This document shows, one piece after another, positions 6,256-8,559 of a DNA stretch of 8,559 bases (positions within the stretch are counted from its first letter, which is position 1; the number at the start of each line of letters is the position of its first letter). The translations under genes and the position numbers were made by a program. Origin of the DNA: Chloroflexota bacterium (GTDB lineage Bacteria; Chloroflexota; Anaerolineae; 4572-78). Below the pieces are notes generated by a model that saw only the letters and a list, made by a program, of their open reading frames with translations, made no database searches and was not told the origin of the DNA. The stretch is from the NCBI GenBank assembly GCA_024278725.1, contig JAJRSQ010000470.1, positions 1 to 8,559 on the forward strand. The letters run 5' to 3'.

Positions 6256-8172
6256 CTACCTCACCACCAACGGTAAAAATACTTGGAATTGCCCCTGCAC
6301 CGCGACGGTCATCACTGCCGGGGTGGGATCCACATTCCCCAAACTGTCGATGGCGCGGGCTTCCAACGTGTGTGTCCCCAGCGATAGCCCGGTGGTGTCC
6401 AACGCAATCACAAACGATTCGCTGGCGCTGTCGAATGCGCCATCGGCGGGCTGTGCCGACTGCCACGCCCCGCCATCGAGCCGGTATTCCACCCCGGTGA
6501 TGATGCCCCCCACGCGCTGAACCGCCGAACCGTCCACCGTATCCGCCACCGATTGGGTCAACAATCGCGGGGAGGGGGAAGCGAACGTCGTTTCCACCGG
6601 CTCCGTGCCGGGAACGGTCACGGTCGCCAGCACCCGCTCGTGCCGCACGCCGAAATCGTCCACCGTTTGCAGGGTGATGGTGTGCGTGCCGGGCGAAAGC
6701 GTGCCGGTGGAAAACGTGAAATCTTCGGCGTAATCATCAAACGCACCATCGGCGGGTTGCGCTGCCTGCCATGCCCCGCCATCCACCGCAAAATTAACTG
6801 CCGTCAGCGAGTTAATCAGCACCGCCCGATATTTTGGCGACGGGAAGGGCGTTTCTTCCACCCGTCCGGTGACGGTGAAAACCGTGGTGCTGGCATTCGT
6901 CGCCGTGGTCACCCCGCTCACCGACAGTCCCGCATCCACCACATCGAGCACGCCGTTGCCGTTGCCATCCGCCCAACCGAGCTGCCCGCGCGCAAAATCA
7001 TCAATTTGGGCGTTGACGAAGGGGCTGATTTGCCCGCGCATAATGCTGGGCACATCGCTGGCGCATCCCTGCTGGCTATTCTGATTTTCCACCTGCAAAT
7101 AGCCCGACACCGCGTCACACGCCACATTCGCGCTGGCATACTGGTCGAGCGCGCGGAAAATATGCCCGATTTCGTGCGCCGCCACCGCATCCATATTGCC
7201 GATGCCGTACCCGTTATTGCCGGACGTCATCACCATAAACGGTCCGCCGAGGTAGGCATACGCGAAATGCCCATCGCTGAACCGGTTGTCTTCGTCGGCG
7301 GAACTGTCCACCACAAAAATGGTGAAAGCCCAATCCGTGCCGTAAGTCTGCCGCAGATAATCGTTGTACGCCCGCACGCGGTCAAAATAACTGTACCCAT
7401 CAAAGCCCATCGCCGCCATCGCATCGGTAATCCAGAGTTGCTGGTCGGTGTACGGGCGCGAAATCGGCTCAACCGCCGTCGGCACGGGCGAGCCGACATC
7501 GTACACCATCGTCAACTGCGCCGCCGGTTCGCGCTGTGCCCACCAATCGAGCGCGGCGACAATTTCACTCGCCACCTGCGCCGTTTCCGCGCTCGTCCAA
7601 TCTTCGGTCGAGGGGTCGGTTGCACCGTTGCTCTCCGGAAAGACAATCCCCACCGCAATTGAACCCGCTAAAAATTGGCTCGATTCCGTATAGCCGGGGC
7701 GGGGACTGGCGGCGGCGAGCGCATCAAGCTGGCGGGCGGGTGCGGTCGGGGCGATGAAAGAATCGGCAAAATCGCCCTCGTGCAGCGGGCGGGCATCCAG
7801 CGTGGCGGCAGTGCGGGCGGATGTTCGCGGCGCGGAAAGCGCCTGCCACACCTGCGCCGCCAGCCGTGCGGAGGGCGTCATATTTGCCGGAAGGTCTGTC
7901 GGGGCGCGGAAGACGGTCGCGCCGGAAATTTCGGGGATGGCGTCGGTGGCGGTCACGCCGATGAAAGCGTCGGGGGGGAAGGTGTGGCGCACTTGCACGC
8001 CCGCCGCCCGCGCCGACTGCACCGCCACATCCAGCGGTTGCCCCTCGGAGACGATTGCCAAAAAGGTGGTTTCGGTGGGCGCACCGGCGGACACAGCCAC
8101 GCCCAACAGCGTCGCCATCATCACTGCCGTGAACAATATCTGTGCAATTTGTCGATTCCACCGTGTGTTCAT
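6256..8172 (-). CDS. Secreted metzincin-like zinc protease with EF-hand loop and Ig-like repeats
   Basis: A 638-residue exported protein. Residues 1-30 form a signal peptide (N-terminal Arg residues, hydrophobic 11-27, cleavage near VSAG). A catalytic-type core spans about 165-400, with AAHEIGHIFRALD (331-343): H333, E334, H337 and D343 fit HExxHxxGxxD, except that Arg replaces the Gly. SIMRG (376-380) is a candidate Met-turn. DGNGNGVLDVVD (402-413) resembles a dockerin/EF-hand calcium loop. Two Ig-like repeats (about 455-520 and 560-625) each carry DGGAWQ(A/S)AQPADGAFD. The chain ends GQFQVFLPLVVR, a tail type I associate with Chloroflexota exported proteins. The ATG at 8172 is preceded by AGGA 4 bases away. 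It probably degrades or processes extracellular proteins, but the target is unknown and the Arg may affect activity. A non-peptidase role is possible. Confidence 0.75.
   Translation of the reverse strand: MNTRWNRQIAQILFTAVMMATLLGVAVSAGAPTETTFLAIVSEGQPLDVAVQSARAAGVQVRHTFPPDAFIGVTATDAIPEISGATVFRAPTDLPANMTPSARLAAQVWQALSAPRTSARTAATLDARPLHEGDFADSFIAPTAPARQLDALAAASPRPGYTESSQFLAGSIAVGIVFPESNGATDPSTEDWTSAETAQVASEIVAALDWWAQREPAAQLTMVYDVGSPVPTAVEPISRPYTDQQLWITDAMAAMGFDGYSYFDRVRAYNDYLRQTYGTDWAFTIFVVDSSADEDNRFSDGHFAYAYLGGPFMVMTSGNNGYGIGNMDAVAAHEIGHIFRALDQYASANVACDAVSGYLQVENQNSQQGCASDVPSIMRGQISPFVNAQIDDFARGQLGWADGNGNGVLDVVDAGLSVSGVTTATNASTTVFTVTGRVEETPFPSPKYRAVLINSLTAVNFAVDGGAWQAAQPADGAFDDYAEDFTFSTGTLSPGTHTITLQTVDDFGVRHERVLATVTVPGTEPVETTFASPSPRLLTQSVADTVDGSAVQRVGGIITGVEYRLDGGAWQSAQPADGAFDSASESFVIALDTTGLSLGTHTLEARAIDSLGNVDPTPAVMTVAVQGQFQVFLPLVVR
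6437..6785 (-). repeat. Intragenic direct repeat within the protease gene
   Basis: The 43-bp stretches at 6437-6479 and 6743-6785 match at 36 of 43 positions and encode almost the same 17-residue segment, DGGAWQxAQPADGAFDx, in the two Ig-like repeats. The rest of each repeat has diverged much more, so this segment is either strongly constrained or homogenised by gene conversion. Confidence 0.8.
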
Positions 8173-8256
8173 TGTTTCCTGTCCCTACACTTGTTAAGGT
8201 TAATTTCAGTGTAAGGGGAAGGAGCGTCCGGTAGGGTGAAGGCATGGTGAATTCTC

Positions 8257-8300
8257 CGTAAAAACTGCGTGCTAATTGCGTAAACCGACCGTAAAGACGC
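8257..8300. promoter_or_regulatory. Four phased 11-bp repeats, candidate response-regulator site
   Basis: CGTAAA occurs at 8257, 8279 and 8290, with CGTGCT at 8268, giving four head-to-tail units of exactly 11 bp. A further CGTACA at 8312 keeps the same phase after one skipped unit. Tandem half-sites spaced 11 bp apart, one helical turn, are the known layout for OmpR/PhoB-family regulators. The array lies 85-128 bp upstream of the protease start codon, reading TTTACG on that strand. Regulation of the protease is inferred from location only. Confidence 0.45.
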
Positions 8301-8425
8301 AAATATCGCTGCGTACAGCCGTCAAATCCATCTCATCTGCGTTCTATTTCCGGCTTTTTCGGAACTCGTCGGGTTAGCCCCCCGAAATAAATTTCAGAAA
8401 AAAACGGTAGTGGTTCAGGTTCAAA

Positions 8426-8530
8426 TTGACTGATGGAAATTATTCGTCGGTAGGGGCGAACCTGTGTGTTCGCCCTTTTTGGGCAGACACATAGGTCTGC
8501 CCCTACCCCCTACCTTGCTTCATCAGTCAA
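8426..8530. mobile_element. 105-bp symmetric palindromic element, MITE/REP-like candidate
   Basis: Perfect 10-bp terminal inverted repeats, TTGACTGATG (8426-8435) and CATCAGTCAA (8521-8530), enclose a double hairpin. On both sides 14 bases separate the terminal repeat from the GTAGGGGC arm, and the centre falls in TTTTT at 8476-8480. There is no coding capacity. A further imperfect pairing outside (8405-8414 with 8536-8545, 9 of 10) hints that the symmetry may extend. No clear target-site duplication is visible. Confidence 0.5.
8450..8506. repeat. Double-hairpin repeat, two inverted copies of the GTAGGGGC family
   Basis: Two 26-base copies (8450-8475 and the complement of 8481-8506) match at 21 of 26 positions and face each other across TTTTT. 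Each copy is itself a hairpin: GGGCGAAC/GTTCGCCC with loop CTGTGT, and, read on the minus strand, GGGCAGAC/GTCTGCCC with loop CTATGT. Four of the five differences are paired stem changes that keep both stems intact. The element could also stop transcription, because a T5 follows the first hairpin on the plus strand. Confidence 0.85.
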
Positions 8531-8559
8531 AAATCACCACCACCGAAAAAACTAATGCC

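Larger units (their letters stand above)
8173..8559. other. Non-coding region upstream of the protease gene
   Basis: No convincing gene is present in these 387 bases. They hold the protease ribosome site (AGGA, minus strand, 8177-8180), 11-bp phased CGT repeats (8257-8300), and a symmetric palindromic element (8426-8530). The intervening 8301-8425 is AT-richer with short stem-loops such as TTCCG/CGGAA (8348-8364) that are too weak to call. I see a possible minus-strand -10 (TACACT, 8208-8213) but no matching -35, so I do not call a promoter. Confidence 0.7.

Noticed and set aside
6553..7662. A 369-codon plus-strand open frame inside the protease gene
   Set aside because: It is antisense to the protease, with Arg/His/Gly-rich low-complexity translation and no recognisable motif. 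The protease has a signal peptide, zinc motif and repeats.
8208..8213. Minus-strand -10 box (TACACT) for the protease
   Set aside because: No -35-like hexamer lies 16-18 bp upstream, and the match alone is expected by chance.
8348..8364. TTCCG/CGGAA stem-loop with a T-rich loop as a terminator
   Set aside because: The stem has only 5 bp and the T-run is inside the loop instead of after the stem.

Overview
The window is 8.6 kb of GC-rich bacterial chromosome. It is tightly packed, with eight genes on the plus strand followed by one convergent gene on the minus strand. The likely source is a Chloroflexota bacterium, perhaps of the Anaerolineae or a related class. The clues are a secreted protein ending in FLPLVVR (a hydrophobic tail I associate with exported Chloroflexota proteins), dispersed palindromes beginning GTAGGGGC, a short heptamer tandem array, and small paired Roadblock/LC7 proteins. 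This placement is an inference from recalled features, not a database match.

Layout. (1) Positions 1-1327: the 3' end of lipA (lipoyl synthase) and, 6 bp later, an extended SDR-type NAD(P)-dependent epimerase/dehydrogenase. (2) Positions 1328-4371: a likely promoter, then a MobA-like nucleotidyltransferase overlapping a PAP2 phosphatase by 4 bp, then a membrane-anchored spermidine-synthase-like protein that begins at a TTG codon after an 18-bp perfect palindrome. (3) Positions 4372-5286: a strong extended -10 promoter followed by two overlapping Roadblock/LC7 genes, the second starting at TTG. (4) Positions 5287-6223: a seven-copy heptamer array, then folP (dihydropteroate synthase), whose stop codon lies inside a palindromic repeat. 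(5) Positions 6256-8172, minus strand: a secreted metzincin-like zinc protease with an EF-hand-like loop, two Ig-like repeats and the hydrophobic C-terminal tail. (6) Positions 8173-8559: a non-coding region with helically phased 11-bp repeats upstream of the protease and a 105-bp symmetric element built from two hairpins.

How it works together. lipA and folP are housekeeping cofactor genes. The SDR, nucleotidyltransferase and PAP2 genes have the chemistry expected of polar lipid or activated-alcohol metabolism, but their substrates cannot be read from sequence. The Roadblock pair probably forms a dimer that normally serves a small Ras-like GTPase, yet no such GTPase lies here. The most informative non-coding signal is the GTAGGGGC hairpin family. 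There are three clear copies and one probable copy, and two adjacent copies show compensatory stem changes. I see no defence system, prophage, transposase, CRISPR array, tRNA or rRNA.
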